From a virus, in IMG/VR virus record IMGVR_UViG_3300010430_000372, positions 1 through 28,356 of that record: DNA of 28,356 nucleotides; one strand, 5' to 3'. This document shows, one piece after another, positions 19,629 through 28,356 of this stretch (its first letter is position 1; the number at the start of each line of letters is the position of its first letter). The notes beneath the pieces are model-generated. The model saw nothing but the letters and a program-made list of their open reading frames with translations, searched no databases and was not told the DNA's origin. The position numbers and the translations under genes were made by a program.

Positions 19629-21358
19629 TGGTTGATAGACTTAATTTCCAAGCACCAATTGTGACATCACGTGATGCGCCATCTGTGAACCTTGACACAG
19701 GTGTTGCAAGTCTGATGCAAAATATTGAAGGCCTATCCATGACCATTGGTGAGATTGGCGGCCGCCGTATGATCGAAGAAGCCACCATGAAGGCCAAACA
19801 GGAAGGCTTGAAGGCTGGACGTGAACAAGGCATTGAATTCCAACCTGTTCAAAAGACAGGCGCATTCTGGAGACAATACAACGCATCTGGATTACATGGC
19901 GCAAGTGTTCAAATGGAAATGGACACACGCAAAGCCATGAATGATATTGCTGTGAAAAATGCGGCCAATCCAATTGGCATGAAGAACAGCTTTGATGCAT
20001 ACCGCAAGGAATACGGCAACGCCTTGGATGAAAATATGCAATTAGCATTTGATCAAAACTTCCAGGCATTGGAGCAATCATATATCCAGAAAGCAATCAC
20101 AGAGCAACGCCAGGCACAACAGGATCAGGCGGCCGCAGATGCGTTCAAGCTGGAACAAGATATGCTTGAAGGCGTGGAAATCGTTGCGCCATCCATGTTC
20201 ATGCCAGGTGATGAAGGTGAAGCCGCACAATTGAACCTTCAACAATCACGGTCATCATATATTCAGTTCTTGTCAAGAAATGGGCCACAAGGTGAATTCA
20301 ATGTGGGTGGTTTCAAGGCCGCACCTGATGCATCACGATCTGGTGCTTTTTCTGCTTTGGAAATCCAGAAGAAAATTCAGGAATACGATAACAAGGTTAT
20401 GAGTGCCGCCGTTCGTGGTGACTTCATGCGCCGTTTCCAAGAAGGTGATGGCATTGAAGCATATCAAGCATGGGCAAAGGGTGAATACTTCATTGAGCAA
20501 ACCAATGTGGATGGCAAGGTCACAAAGGTGAACATCTTGGATGAAATGTTGAATACAGAAGTGGACAAAGTGACATCATTCATGAAAGCCCAATTGACAA
20601 CATCATTCCAGTTTGAAGAACGTGAACGCAAGTTGCAGGACAGACAGGATCAGGATTGGATCGACACACAGAAAAAGGCCATTGCATTTGAAACAGACCC
20701 AATGAAATCAGAAGCGATGATGGACCAATTCGAAGAAGACCCACGATCAAATTTTGAAGACATTGAAGAATTGCGTGAATTCAATTTGAAGAAGGGAACA
20801 GGCGCACAGACTGACCCTGTAATTCGTTCTGAAACCATGATGGGTATTGTTGAAGGCAACATCACAAGATTGAGCCAGTTACCAGAAGATGGCTTGTCAG
20901 ATGAAGATCGATTGAAAGCGGCCGAGATGATCGAAGCACGCAAATCAAAGAACCATTGGTCCAAGTCAAACCGATATAACCTGGCTAATGATTTCTTGAC
21001 AGCATCCCTTGCACCGCAAGCCCCATCAGGCATCGTGAATTTTGGCGCAACAGAAAGCCAGAAATCACTTGAATTGCTATCCAAGGCACGCACAATCTTG
21101 ATCAATGCAGGCTTTGAAGCGGAACAAGCTGGAACATTGCCAACCAATATGGAGTTGCCAGAAGAAGGCACGTTTGATCCATATATGAAGGCACAACAGA
21201 TCGTGAAAGAGTTCCAAGAAGAAAAGAACCGCAACGATGCATTGGCCACAGAACGCAACGCAAGACGATCAGAGTTGCGCAAGATCATTGCATCACCTGA
21301 AAGCACGAAATCAGAAATTGAAGCCGCCAAAGAAGAAATGATGAATTTGGCACAATAG
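19628..21358 (+). CDS. Internal virion protein (T7 gp15-like)
   Basis: This 576-residue, mostly helical, Gln/Glu-rich protein has FQAPIVTSRDAPSVNLDTGV at the N-terminus. Then comes GAFWRQYNASGLHGASVQME, and long helices rich in Gln, Ala and Glu to the end. The region with AYRKEYGNALDENMQLAFDQ is typical of gp15-like ejection proteins. With its two neighbours it would form the core inside the head and then a channel across the periplasm during DNA entry. Placement and length fit T7 gp15 (about 750 residues), though it is shorter. The next gene starts 10 bases later with an AGGAG site. Confidence 0.7.
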   Translation: MVDRLNFQAPIVTSRDAPSVNLDTGVASLMQNIEGLSMTIGEIGGRRMIEEATMKAKQEGLKAGREQGIEFQPVQKTGAFWRQYNASGLHGASVQMEMDTRKAMNDIAVKNAANPIGMKNSFDAYRKEYGNALDENMQLAFDQNFQALEQSYIQKAITEQRQAQQDQAAADAFKLEQDMLEGVEIVAPSMFMPGDEGEAAQLNLQQSRSSYIQFLSRNGPQGEFNVGGFKAAPDASRSGAFSALEIQKKIQEYDNKVMSAAVRGDFMRRFQEGDGIEAYQAWAKGEYFIEQTNVDGKVTKVNILDEMLNTEVDKVTSFMKAQLTTSFQFEERERKLQDRQDQDWIDTQKKAIAFETDPMKSEAMMDQFEEDPRSNFEDIEELREFNLKKGTGAQTDPVIRSETMMGIVEGNITRLSQLPEDGLSDEDRLKAAEMIEARKSKNHWSKSNRYNLANDFLTASLAPQAPSGIVNFGATESQKSLELLSKARTILINAGFEAEQAGTLPTNMELPEEGTFDPYMKAQQIVKEFQEEKNRNDALATERNARRSELRKIIASPESTKSEIEAAKEEMMNLAQ

Positions 21359-21368
21359 GAGAGAATTT

Positions 21369-24300
21369 ATGACTGATTACACCAACGACTATTTTGAACG
21401 CCGTGAACAGATCAACGCTTATCACAACCCGACAGCAAAGATGATCCGTGAAGCTGATGAAGAACGCATGGCGCAACAACAGCAACAAATCCCAAATCAG
21501 CCCACACAGAGCGTTCAACCGATTGAAGGTGAAGATGTGCCAGATGGGCAACGTGATGTGTCAGGTGATGCCTTCTTCACGATTGATGAAGGTGATAAGA
21601 CCTATAACATTGAGAACCGTGCAGATGGTTTCTATGTCATGGGTACAGCAGACGGCGAACGCACATTTGATGGTGGCTTGAATATTGGTAAAGAAGACCC
21701 ACGATCCAAGATGGACATTGCCAAGGGTATTGCGGCCGCACCGTTTGAAGGCATGGCCGTTGGTGCAACACAGTTCGTTGGTAATGTTGCCAGGGCCGCA
21801 GTTGGTAGCCCAGTTGGTGAATTTGCCTTGGGTGAAGATAAAGCCGCAGAGATCGAAGACACAATCAAAACATTCTTGGAAATCACAGATGAAACAAACA
21901 CATTTGGATTGCAGGACAAAACGATTGCAGAAAAAGGCTTGAACATTGGTGGCCAGGTCACAGGGCAATTCATTGGCCCTGCGCTTTCTGGTTATGGCCT
22001 ATTCACAAAACTTGGTGCATCACCGTTGGTTGCGTCTGTTCTTGCTGATGGGTTTGTGGGTGCATTCGGTATTTCACCAGAAGAAGATAATCTGTTTAAC
22101 ATGATCGAAGCTGATGAAGGTGCGATGGGTGCATTGCGTGATGTCATGGCTATTGATGAAAACGATCCAGAATTTGTCAACCGCATGCGCAACGCCACAG
22201 AAGCAATTGCCGCATTGGGTGTTGGTGAAGCCGTGATCCGTGCCATTCCAAAGGTGATCAAGGCATCAAAAGACACAGCCAAACTGGTTGCAGAAAAAGC
22301 CGAGGGCATTGACCTGAATGCAGAGATCAAGCGTTTTATTGAAGATGAAAGTGGTTCGGTTAAATTGCCAGGCGGTGATGACGGTTACAGAATTGAACAC
22401 ACAGCCCCCCTCCGTGAAGAAGGTGTGGCAAATACGCTTGATGATGCAGTTGATATATATGGAGATGAAATTTACGATCCATCTGTTTCATGGCGTTATT
22501 TTGGTCACGGTGGCCGAGATCAGACAATGGATAAGGAAACCGCAAATATTATTGCTAAGTTTCAAGGCCAACCAGAAGAAGTGATTGAAATTTTCAGAGC
22601 CGTGCCAAAGGGTGTGAAAGAAATCAATCCAGGCGATTGGGTGACAGTCAACAAGAATTATGCACAACAACACGGCGTTTCACATGTTGGTGATGATTTT
22701 GATGTCATCAGCAAAGAGGTGAAAGCCAAAGACATTGCAACAGACGGCAATTCAATTCACGAATGGGGCTATGATCCAGTTGAAGCAGATGGAACATTCC
22801 AACGCTTCTTAAAGGATGAAACAGGCACGCTTGATGTTGATAAAGTCAGCGGACAAGTGGTGGAGAAGGCTGGACAGGTGTTGAAGCCTATTGCAGAAAA
22901 CCGCATGAAGCCAGTTGTGAGAGAAGCCATCGTTCCAGAAGATGCCCTGGCAAGCATCCAACAGGCATTTGAAGCTGGTGAAGATGTGACAGCCAAAGGC
23001 ATTGATTTCAATTTCCGCAACATGGCCACAACAGATGACATGAACAACGCCATTGATACGATTTCCGAGGTGTATGCACAACAGATCAGCAAGGGCAAGC
23101 GTGGTGTTCAAACATTCGATAAAACGCAAGACATGGCAGATATGAGCCGTTTAACAGGTTGGAACGTTGAAGACATCTTGAACCGCCAATCTGGTGAGTT
23201 ATGGCCAGCCCATAAGATCAAGGCATCACGTGACATCTTTGTTTCAGAGATGGAAAAGGCACAGGCAATGGCAACGGCCATCCGTGAAGGTGCTGATGAC
23301 ACAGAAACATTGATTGAATTCCGCCGTCAATTGTCGGTTGTTTCAGCCTTGCAGATGCAGTTGAAGGGTGTTCAAACAGAGGTTGCCAGATCATTAAGTC
23401 AATTCCGCATGGTTGCAGAAGGAGACATCAGCAGACAAGTTGAATTGGATGATTTGTTGCAGGCACATGGTGGCCAGGAGTTGAACAAAGAAACAGCAGA
23501 AACATTCTTGAACCTGATGGAAAATGGTGGCCCACAGGCGGCCGCACAGTTCGCACGCAATGCGGATCAGATCAGCGGATGGGATATTCTCTATTCAAAC
23601 TGGATCAATTCATTGCTTGGATCACCAACCACACACATGGTCAACACAATGGGTAATGTTGGTGTTGGCTTCATGAAAACCATGGATCGCTTCAATGCCG
23701 CAACATATGCATCTGGTGAGCGTGCAATCGTTGGCCTGATGGGTAAAGAGATCAAGGGCGTTGGCAATACGTTCAACGAAGCGAAATCATACGCATATGG
23801 ACAGGTGCAAGGTGTCATTGATGGATTGATGGCATTTGGCCGTGCATTGCGCACAGGTGAAGGATCAGACATTTTTGGAAAAATCGATTACAACCGAGGT
23901 GGATTGACAGCAGAAAATATCAACAACCTTCCGATTGCCAAAGCGATTTCACCAGAATTGTTGAAGTCGGGAACAGGCCTTGCCAATTTTGTTGATTTCC
24001 TTGGTGAATACTATTTCAGATTGCCTGGCCGATTGTTGCTTGCAGAAGATGAATTCTTCAAGTCCATTGCATACCGTGGTGAGATGCATGCCCAGCTTGC
24101 ACGTGAGGCCCTTGAAGGTGGTTTGTCACCAGATCAGGCCAAAGCACGCATGGCAGAAGTATTGAGTGACCCACAAATGAATGCACCTGAAATCCACATG
24201 AAGGCGCAAGGGGAAGCACGCAACGCAACATTCACCGATCCAGCAGGACCAATTGCAAGGCCAATCTTGCAAGCCTTGGATAATGCACGGATTGGGAATG

Positions 24301-25670
24301 CACCCGTTGGCCGTGTGATCGTTCCATTCTTCAACGTGATCAACAACATGATGAAATTCACTTTTGAGAGATTGCCAGGTGTGAACCTTCTTTCACCAAC
24401 AGGTGATGCCATGACAGCCTTGAAAAAGGGAACAGATGCCGAGCGTCAAGCGGTGGTTGGAAAATGGATCACAGGTGCGCAGTTGCTTGCGGTTGGAACA
24501 TACATGGCACAAGAAGGCAAAATCCGTGGCCGTATGACAGACAACCACAAATTGTTGAAAGTGATGAAGGAGCAAGGGAAAACGCCTTATTCAATCAACA
24601 TTGGCGACAAGTCCATTGAATACAACCGATTTGAACCCATGGGATTTTTCTTGGCCATTGCATCTGATGTGGCCACAGCCATGGCATATGAAGATAGCAA
24701 AGAAAAGCGCATGACATACGCATCAGCGGCGATTGGTGCAATCTTGCCTTATCTATCTGACAAGTCATTCTTCACAGGCATCACGGATGTTGTGACAGCC
24801 TTGAACCCACAATATGCAGAAGGCGATGCGCAGATTGATGCGATTGGACGCTATTTGTCACAGGTATGGAGTTCCGCCCCTGGTTCAGTCCTTGGGCCAT
24901 TAGCACCAGGAACACCGCTTTCAGGTAATGTTGAAAGACAAGTTGATCCAACGGTCCGCAGTTCACGACCCGATCCAAACACAAGCCCTGAATATCGCAT
25001 CTTTGAACAAACGATTAATAAGATCATGTCAAGAACACCTGGCCTTTCTGATAAGTTGCCACCAGTTGTCAATATTTGGGGCAAGGATGTTGTGTCACCT
25101 GATGCGGTTGGTCCTGATTTACTTGTGCCAATTTACCAACATGATTTGAAATTTGATAAAGATGCATTGGCAAAAATTGAAGGATTGCCAGAGCGTGCAT
25201 CACAGCAATTGAATTTCACAGGCATGGAAGTTGGCCTTGACATCGACATCAAACAGCACAAAGAGTTTGTGAAGGTGGTTGGCATCGATGGTGAATTGGA
25301 ACGCCTTGGCATGCCGTTATCAATGCCACAACGCAGAATTTCAGCAAAGGGCGTGAACGGTATTTCTGGCCTTCCTGTGAAGCTGAATGAAGAACAATAT
25401 GTTGATCTTGTGAAGCTGATGAACAAGGTTGAAGACCCGAACACAGGCAGAAACATGAAGGAGTATATGAACCACCTTATTAAACAGCCAGAATATGCGA
25501 CCGCACCTGATGACAAAGATGCAAAAGGTTCTAAGGCTTCAATCCTAAGTGCCGTTATGCGAAAATATAAACAGGCGGCCGAAGTCCAGTTTTTTGAAAT
25601 TTATCCAGAGCTGGAACGTGAAAGCAAATTAAAATTGATTATGTCTCAACAAACAGGAGTGCCACAATAA
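21369..25670 (+). CDS. Giant internal virion protein with ART-like domain (T7 gp16 position)
   Basis: This is a 1433-residue protein. Residues 1-110 are polar with a Gln run. Residues 113-315 hold hydrophobic Ala/Gly-rich segments (for example PALSGYGLFTKLGASPLVAS). Residues about 330-470 look like an ADP-ribosyltransferase of the R-S/T-E type: EIFRAVPKGV with Arg410, PGDWVTVNKNYAQQHG with Thr426, and NSIHEWGYDP with Glu465. The rest is helical with segments seen in large phage virion proteins, such as SNWINSLLGSPTTHMVNTMG and PFFNVINNMMKFTFERLPG. By position it replaces T7 gp16, so it should be packed and ejected into the host. No lytic transglycosylase motif is apparent. AGGAG precedes the start. 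Confidence 0.7.
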   Translation: MTDYTNDYFERREQINAYHNPTAKMIREADEERMAQQQQQIPNQPTQSVQPIEGEDVPDGQRDVSGDAFFTIDEGDKTYNIENRADGFYVMGTADGERTFDGGLNIGKEDPRSKMDIAKGIAAAPFEGMAVGATQFVGNVARAAVGSPVGEFALGEDKAAEIEDTIKTFLEITDETNTFGLQDKTIAEKGLNIGGQVTGQFIGPALSGYGLFTKLGASPLVASVLADGFVGAFGISPEEDNLFNMIEADEGAMGALRDVMAIDENDPEFVNRMRNATEAIAALGVGEAVIRAIPKVIKASKDTAKLVAEKAEGIDLNAEIKRFIEDESGSVKLPGGDDGYRIEHTAPLREEGVANTLDDAVDIYGDEIYDPSVSWRYFGHGGRDQTMDKETANIIAKFQGQPEEVIEIFRAVPKGVKEINPGDWVTVNKNYAQQHGVSHVGDDFDVISKEVKAKDIATDGNSIHEWGYDPVEADGTFQRFLKDETGTLDVDKVSGQVVEKAGQVLKPIAENRMKPVVREAIVPEDALASIQQAFEAGEDVTAKGIDFNFRNMATTDDMNNAIDTISEVYAQQISKGKRGVQTFDKTQDMADMSRLTGWNVEDILNRQSGELWPAHKIKASRDIFVSEMEKAQAMATAIREGADDTETLIEFRRQLSVVSALQMQLKGVQTEVARSLSQFRMVAEGDISRQVELDDLLQAHGGQELNKETAETFLNLMENGGPQAAAQFARNADQISGWDILYSNWINSLLGSPTTHMVNTMGNVGVGFMKTMDRFNAATYASGERAIVGLMGKEIKGVGNTFNEAKSYAYGQVQGVIDGLMAFGRALRTGEGSDIFGKIDYNRGGLTAENINNLPIAKAISPELLKSGTGLANFVDFLGEYYFRLPGRLLLAEDEFFKSIAYRGEMHAQLAREALEGGLSPDQAKARMAEVLSDPQMNAPEIHMKAQGEARNATFTDPAGPIARPILQALDNARIGNAPVGRVIVPFFNVINNMMKFTFERLPGVNLLSPTGDAMTALKKGTDAERQAVVGKWITGAQLLAVGTYMAQEGKIRGRMTDNHKLLKVMKEQGKTPYSINIGDKSIEYNRFEPMGFFLAIASDVATAMAYEDSKEKRMTYASAAIGAILPYLSDKSFFTGITDVVTALNPQYAEGDAQIDAIGRYLSQVWSSAPGSVLGPLAPGTPLSGNVERQVDPTVRSSRPDPNTSPEYRIFEQTINKIMSRTPGLSDKLPPVVNIWGKDVVSPDAVGPDLLVPIYQHDLKFDKDALAKIEGLPERASQQLNFTGMEVGLDIDIKQHKEFVKVVGIDGELERLGMPLSMPQRRISAKGVNGISGLPVKLNEEQYVDLVKLMNKVEDPNTGRNMKEYMNHLIKQPEYATAPDDKDAKGSKASILSAVMRKYKQAAEVQFFEIYPELERESKLKLIMSQQTGVPQ

Positions 25671-26845
25671 TGACTGAAATTCTAATTGCAGATGAAACCC
25701 CAAGATCAGAGTTTTCACCAGCCGCAGGAACGGCAAACCTTCCTAACACCTGGCCAATCTTTGAAGATGATCATATTGTTGTGATCCGCACAAGATCATC
25801 CGTTGTCACAACCCTAACGGAAGGCGTTGATTACACGGTCACAGGCGTTGGCGTTGAAGCAGGCTTCACGGTGGTGCTTTCCCCTGTTTCCGTTGATGGT
25901 GATGATTATGTTGTTTTCCGTGACACACCGATTGAAAGAACATCAGATTTTCAGGATGGCGGCGACTTTGAAGCTTCAACATTGAACAGACAGCTTGATA
26001 TTCTCACAATGATTTCACAGGATTTGGAATTAAAGATCAATCGATCCTTGACCTTATCTGATGATGCGGTGGGTGTATCAACAACATTGCCAACGCCATC
26101 TGCAAACAAGGCAATTATTTGGAATGCCACAGGTGATGCCTTGATCACATCCACAGATGATTTCAACGACATTGTGACAGATGCCACAGCACAGGCCACA
26201 GCGGCCGCAACATCGGCATCGAATGCATCGACATCTGAAACCAATGCGGCGGCATCAGCGGCGGCGGCCCTGGTATCAGAAACGAATGCGGCCGCAAGTG
26301 CCGCTTCAATCAACCTTCCTGCATTGAGTACGCCACACGGTGTATTGCAAGAAAATGCGGCAGGTGATGGATATGAAACGGCCTTGATCGACAAAGACAA
26401 CATCGCCACAGATGCAGTTGAAACAGACAAAATCAAAGATGATGCGGTGACATATGCAAAAATCGCAAGTGCCGCAGAAGCATCTATCCTAGCAACAAAT
26501 AAATCAACGGCGAATGAATACACCAAAGCCCAAAATTTTGATGCCACAACATTGACAGATGCGGCTTCAATTTCTTGGGATGCATCTAACAACCAGGTAA
26601 CATCGGTGACATTGACAGACAACCGAACATTGGCCAACCCAACAAACACGGTTGATGGTGGAACATATGTTGTGATCGTGAAACAGGATGCAACAGGTGG
26701 TAGAACATTATCATTCGGATCAAACTTCAAATGGCCAGGCGGAACAGCCCCAACGTTATCAACGGCGGCCAATGCGGTGGACGTTCTCACATTTGTTTGT
26801 GATGGAACAGATTTGCTTGGCGTATTCCAGGGGGATTTCCAATAA
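25670..26845 (+). CDS. Tail fibre protein with T7 gp17-like N-terminus
   Basis: The protein has 391 residues. The first 130 match the T7 tail-fibre N-terminal domain that attaches to the tail: YTVTGVGVEAGFTVVLSPV, DDYVVFRDTPIERTSDFQDG and ASTLNRQLDILTMISQDLE. Residues about 168-215 are an Ala/Ser/Thr/Asn-rich repeat, with SETNAAASAA twice, the usual fibre shaft. The C-terminal domain (about 290-391) is beta-rich with GGTYVVIVKQDATGGRTLSF, a pattern common at fibre tips or at joins to further proteins. The start shares one base with the previous stop (TAATG). It may bind the adhesins encoded next. Confidence 0.88.
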   Translation: MTEILIADETPRSEFSPAAGTANLPNTWPIFEDDHIVVIRTRSSVVTTLTEGVDYTVTGVGVEAGFTVVLSPVSVDGDDYVVFRDTPIERTSDFQDGGDFEASTLNRQLDILTMISQDLELKINRSLTLSDDAVGVSTTLPTPSANKAIIWNATGDALITSTDDFNDIVTDATAQATAAATSASNASTSETNAAASAAAALVSETNAAASAASINLPALSTPHGVLQENAAGDGYETALIDKDNIATDAVETDKIKDDAVTYAKIASAAEASILATNKSTANEYTKAQNFDATTLTDAASISWDASNNQVTSVTLTDNRTLANPTNTVDGGTYVVIVKQDATGGRTLSFGSNFKWPGGTAPTLSTAANAVDVLTFVCDGTDLLGVFQGDFQ

Positions 26846-27552
26846 TGTTCACAGCGTTTCCAATAACATTCATGGCAGGTGCGGCAGAACCAGCGGTATT
26901 GACCTTCACAGATGAAGAAGGCGACCAAGGCGGTTCAAGCCCATGGACATTCACAGGCATGAGCATTGGCACGGCATCCGCAGATCGTTTTGTCATTGTT
27001 GGTGTATTTGCGCCATCTACAAGCACGGATGACAGCGATGCCATTGCAAGTGTGACGATTGGCGGAATTACAGCGACACGCCTTGCACAAGCCACAACCA
27101 ACCCAGGAACAGGAGAAGAAAACCACCAGATCGCATTCTATGGCGCAACGGTGGCAACAGGCACAACAGCAAGCATTGTCGTTTCAACAAATTCAGCACG
27201 TGCATCTATGTCAATCGGTGTGTGGGCCGCAACAGGCTTGCAATCAAATACACCAACAGACACAGCAAGCGATGTGACAGTTGCAACAAATGCATTAAGT
27301 GCCAATATTGATGTTCAGGCTGGTGGCTTCATTGTTGGTATATCAATGACACAAAATGCAGGAGAAACATGTACTTGGACAAATCTTACAGAGGACTTTG
27401 ACAGCCCCCTATCAATTGACCCTGCAACAAGCTCTGTTCAATCTGGTGCATCTGATAGCGATATGTCAGCTTCAACAGTAACAGTCACAGCAACGTGGAC
27501 AGCCACGGATGCTGGTGGCGATAATTCACTATTATTAATTGCAATGCGATAA
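26845..27552 (+). CDS. Beta-rich tail appendage protein, unknown fold
   Basis: The protein has 235 residues, is rich in Ser, Thr, Ala and Gly, with few charged residues and alternating strands (for example FVIVGVFAPSTSTDDSDA, SVTIGGITATRLAQAT). The end TWTATDAGGDNSLLLIAMR has the 'D.SLLL.AM' strand seen in other phage receptor-binding or fibre-tip proteins. It starts one base inside the previous stop (TAATG) and lies between the fibre and other appendage genes, so it is probably a tip or accessory adhesin. The N-terminal MFTAFPITFMAGAAEPAV is hydrophobic but lacks basic residues, so it is not a clear signal peptide. Confidence 0.6.
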   Translation: MFTAFPITFMAGAAEPAVLTFTDEEGDQGGSSPWTFTGMSIGTASADRFVIVGVFAPSTSTDDSDAIASVTIGGITATRLAQATTNPGTGEENHQIAFYGATVATGTTASIVVSTNSARASMSIGVWAATGLQSNTPTDTASDVTVATNALSANIDVQAGGFIVGISMTQNAGETCTWTNLTEDFDSPLSIDPATSSVQSGASDSDMSASTVTVTATWTATDAGGDNSLLLIAMR

Positions 27553-27575
27553 TTGCCAACAAAAGGAGATAGACA

Positions 27576-27905
27576 ATGGCAGAAATTACAGCGACAAAAC
27601 AACAAGGCGGAAAAAGTTTCGTTTGGGAGAATGTGACAAGTAGCGACACGATAACAGAAAGACTTTTAGAGGGTGGAGATTGGACAATTGAAGTGATAGG
27701 CACATTTGATGGTGCGACAGTTCAAATGCAATATGGTTCATCATCTAGTGACATGTATAACACAGATACAAACGCCGCACCTGATGGCCATAAATTCACA
27801 GCTCCAAGGGCATCAAACGCTTTTGCAAGTCGTGGTTTTTGGAAACCAGTTATTACAGGCGGCGGAGCTTCACAAGATGTGACAATCCGCATGTCAAAGA
27901 TTTAA
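27576..27905 (+). CDS. Small beta-rich structural protein, probable tail appendage
   Basis: The protein has 109 residues. It opens with MAEITATKQQGGKSFVWENV. It contains GGDWTIEVIGTFDGATVQMQ, a beta-sandwich-like pair of strands, and ends with SQDVTIRMSKI. Similar short proteins occur near tail or decoration genes in phages and are sometimes adhesion-related. AAAGGAG lies 9 bases before the start. It is separated from its neighbours by short gaps (23 and 10 bases), and is probably in the same transcript as the fibre genes. No specific function can be given. Confidence 0.6.
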   Translation: MAEITATKQQGGKSFVWENVTSSDTITERLLEGGDWTIEVIGTFDGATVQMQYGSSSSDMYNTDTNAAPDGHKFTAPRASNAFASRGFWKPVITGGGASQDVTIRMSKI

Positions 27906-27915
27906 GGGTGGTTAC

Positions 27916-28356
27916 ATGAAAAAGAACATTTCACAAAACTTGGCGCAATCGCCAAAATTCAATGAAACCAAATGGCATTCTTTGAATGAGGATAGCGCAT
28001 CAAAGGGTGAAATCACCCTGAATGGTGATGAAGAATATGTCAGCACAGACATGGGGTGGATGCACGTAACATGCACCCCGACTGACTTATCTGCATCAAG
28101 TGGCAACCAATATTTGATCGATCTTTCTGATGGCAGTTCAAACCCTGCTATCTCAATCCGCCTTGATCTTGCTGATGATGATTTTTCTTGTCGCATTCGT
28201 GATGACAGTAGCAATCTTTTATCATCTTCTTTTAACAAGTTCCGTGTGTTGCAGGATGTGAAAAGGTCATTTGGTATTATTTGGGATAACATCAGCGGAA
28301 ACATGAAATTGTTATCACAAGGTGGTGTCACAGAATACAGCTTCACACCAGGAACA
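27916..28356 (+). CDS. Lectin-like tail appendage protein, N-terminal part (cut by window edge)
   Basis: The start at 27916 has AAGGGTGG upstream. The visible 147 codons run off the right edge with no stop. After a polar N-terminus (MKKNISQNLAQSPKFNETKW), the sequence has strands such as EEYVSTDMGWMHVTCTPTD, GNQYLIDLSDGSSNPAISIR, then CRIRDDSSNLLSSSFNKFRV and RSFGIIWDNISGNMKLLS. The pattern 'F...F.V.......FGI.WD...G..KLL..G' is typical of a concanavalin A/LamG-like carbohydrate-binding domain. It may bind a surface sugar. The rest of the protein, and hence its role, cannot be judged from this window. Confidence 0.65.
   Translation, partial: MKKNISQNLAQSPKFNETKWHSLNEDSASKGEITLNGDEEYVSTDMGWMHVTCTPTDLSASSGNQYLIDLSDGSSNPAISIRLDLADDDFSCRIRDDSSNLLSSSFNKFRVLQDVKRSFGIIWDNISGNMKLLSQGGVTEYSFTPGT

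Noticed and set aside
26182-26315. Ala-rich tract in the fibre as a novel repeat system
   Set aside because: Ala/Ser/Thr/Asn repeats are the ordinary shaft of phage tail fibres.
25951-26928. 325-codon minus-strand frame opposite the fibre gene
   Set aside because: It is an artefact of the Ala/Thr/Ser-rich fibre codons on the other strand. It crosses a gene junction and has no ribosome site.
27916-28356. Diversity-generating retroelement variable protein
   Set aside because: BPP-1-like phages carry such systems near the fibre genes, but no reverse transcriptase, template repeat or variable-repeat pattern is visible before the window ends.

Overview
The window is a contiguous piece of a tailed-phage genome, or a prophage of the same kind. 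Its virion is of the short-tailed T7 type: a one-piece T7-style portal, tail tubular proteins A and B, three consecutive internal virion proteins, and a fibre with a T7 gp17-like N-terminus. The host is most likely an alphaproteobacterium. The phage carries a GapR/DUF2312 protein, a family centred on that class, and I found no GANTC site (the CcrM methylation motif) in a read-through of all 28 kb. No integrase, polymerase, lysin or tRNA gene is visible, and both ends cut through genes.

Layout. (1) 1-3327, minus strand: a recombination and DNA-modification operon, read right to left, with three small unknown genes, a YqaJ exonuclease, RecT, a small AAPD-type protein and the start of a C5 DNA methyltransferase. 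(2) 3328-3438: overlapping divergent promoters. (3) 3439-4923, plus: a ribbon-helix-helix regulator, a DUF1064 nuclease with a zinc ribbon, GapR, a low-complexity protein, then a terminator. (4) 4939-8798: a new transcription unit with a 34-residue ORF, a gene-free, strongly structured tract that looks like a non-coding RNA with tRNA-like parts (5134-5374), a second RHH protein, two replication-type proteins, and a run of small, coiled-coil and membrane proteins, closed by a terminator. (5) 8833-14987: packaging and head genes, comprising terminase, a possible permuted papain-fold protein, a GNAT enzyme, portal, a Bbp19-like protein and scaffold. (6) 14988-16422: a capsid cassette with terminator, embedded consensus promoter, 5' hairpin, major capsid, decoration-like protein and terminator. 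(7) 16441-28356: tail tube, ejected internal proteins and fibre or appendage genes.

How it works together. RecT and the exonuclease form a single-strand-annealing recombination pair. The DUF1376 protein and its neighbour probably start replication and load the helicase. DUF1064 probably cuts branched DNA. The capsid cassette has its own strong promoter and is fenced by terminators, which fits high capsid output. The 1433-residue internal virion protein should be ejected into the host and carries what looks like an R-S/T-E ADP-ribosyltransferase domain.

Most worth following up: the structured RNA at 5134-5374, the ART-like domain in the ejected protein, the promoter inside a terminator ahead of the capsid gene, and the near-total absence of three short palindromes (GANTC, GCWGC, CGCG) alongside nine NotI sites. 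All functional assignments come from reading motifs and gene order; no database search was possible.
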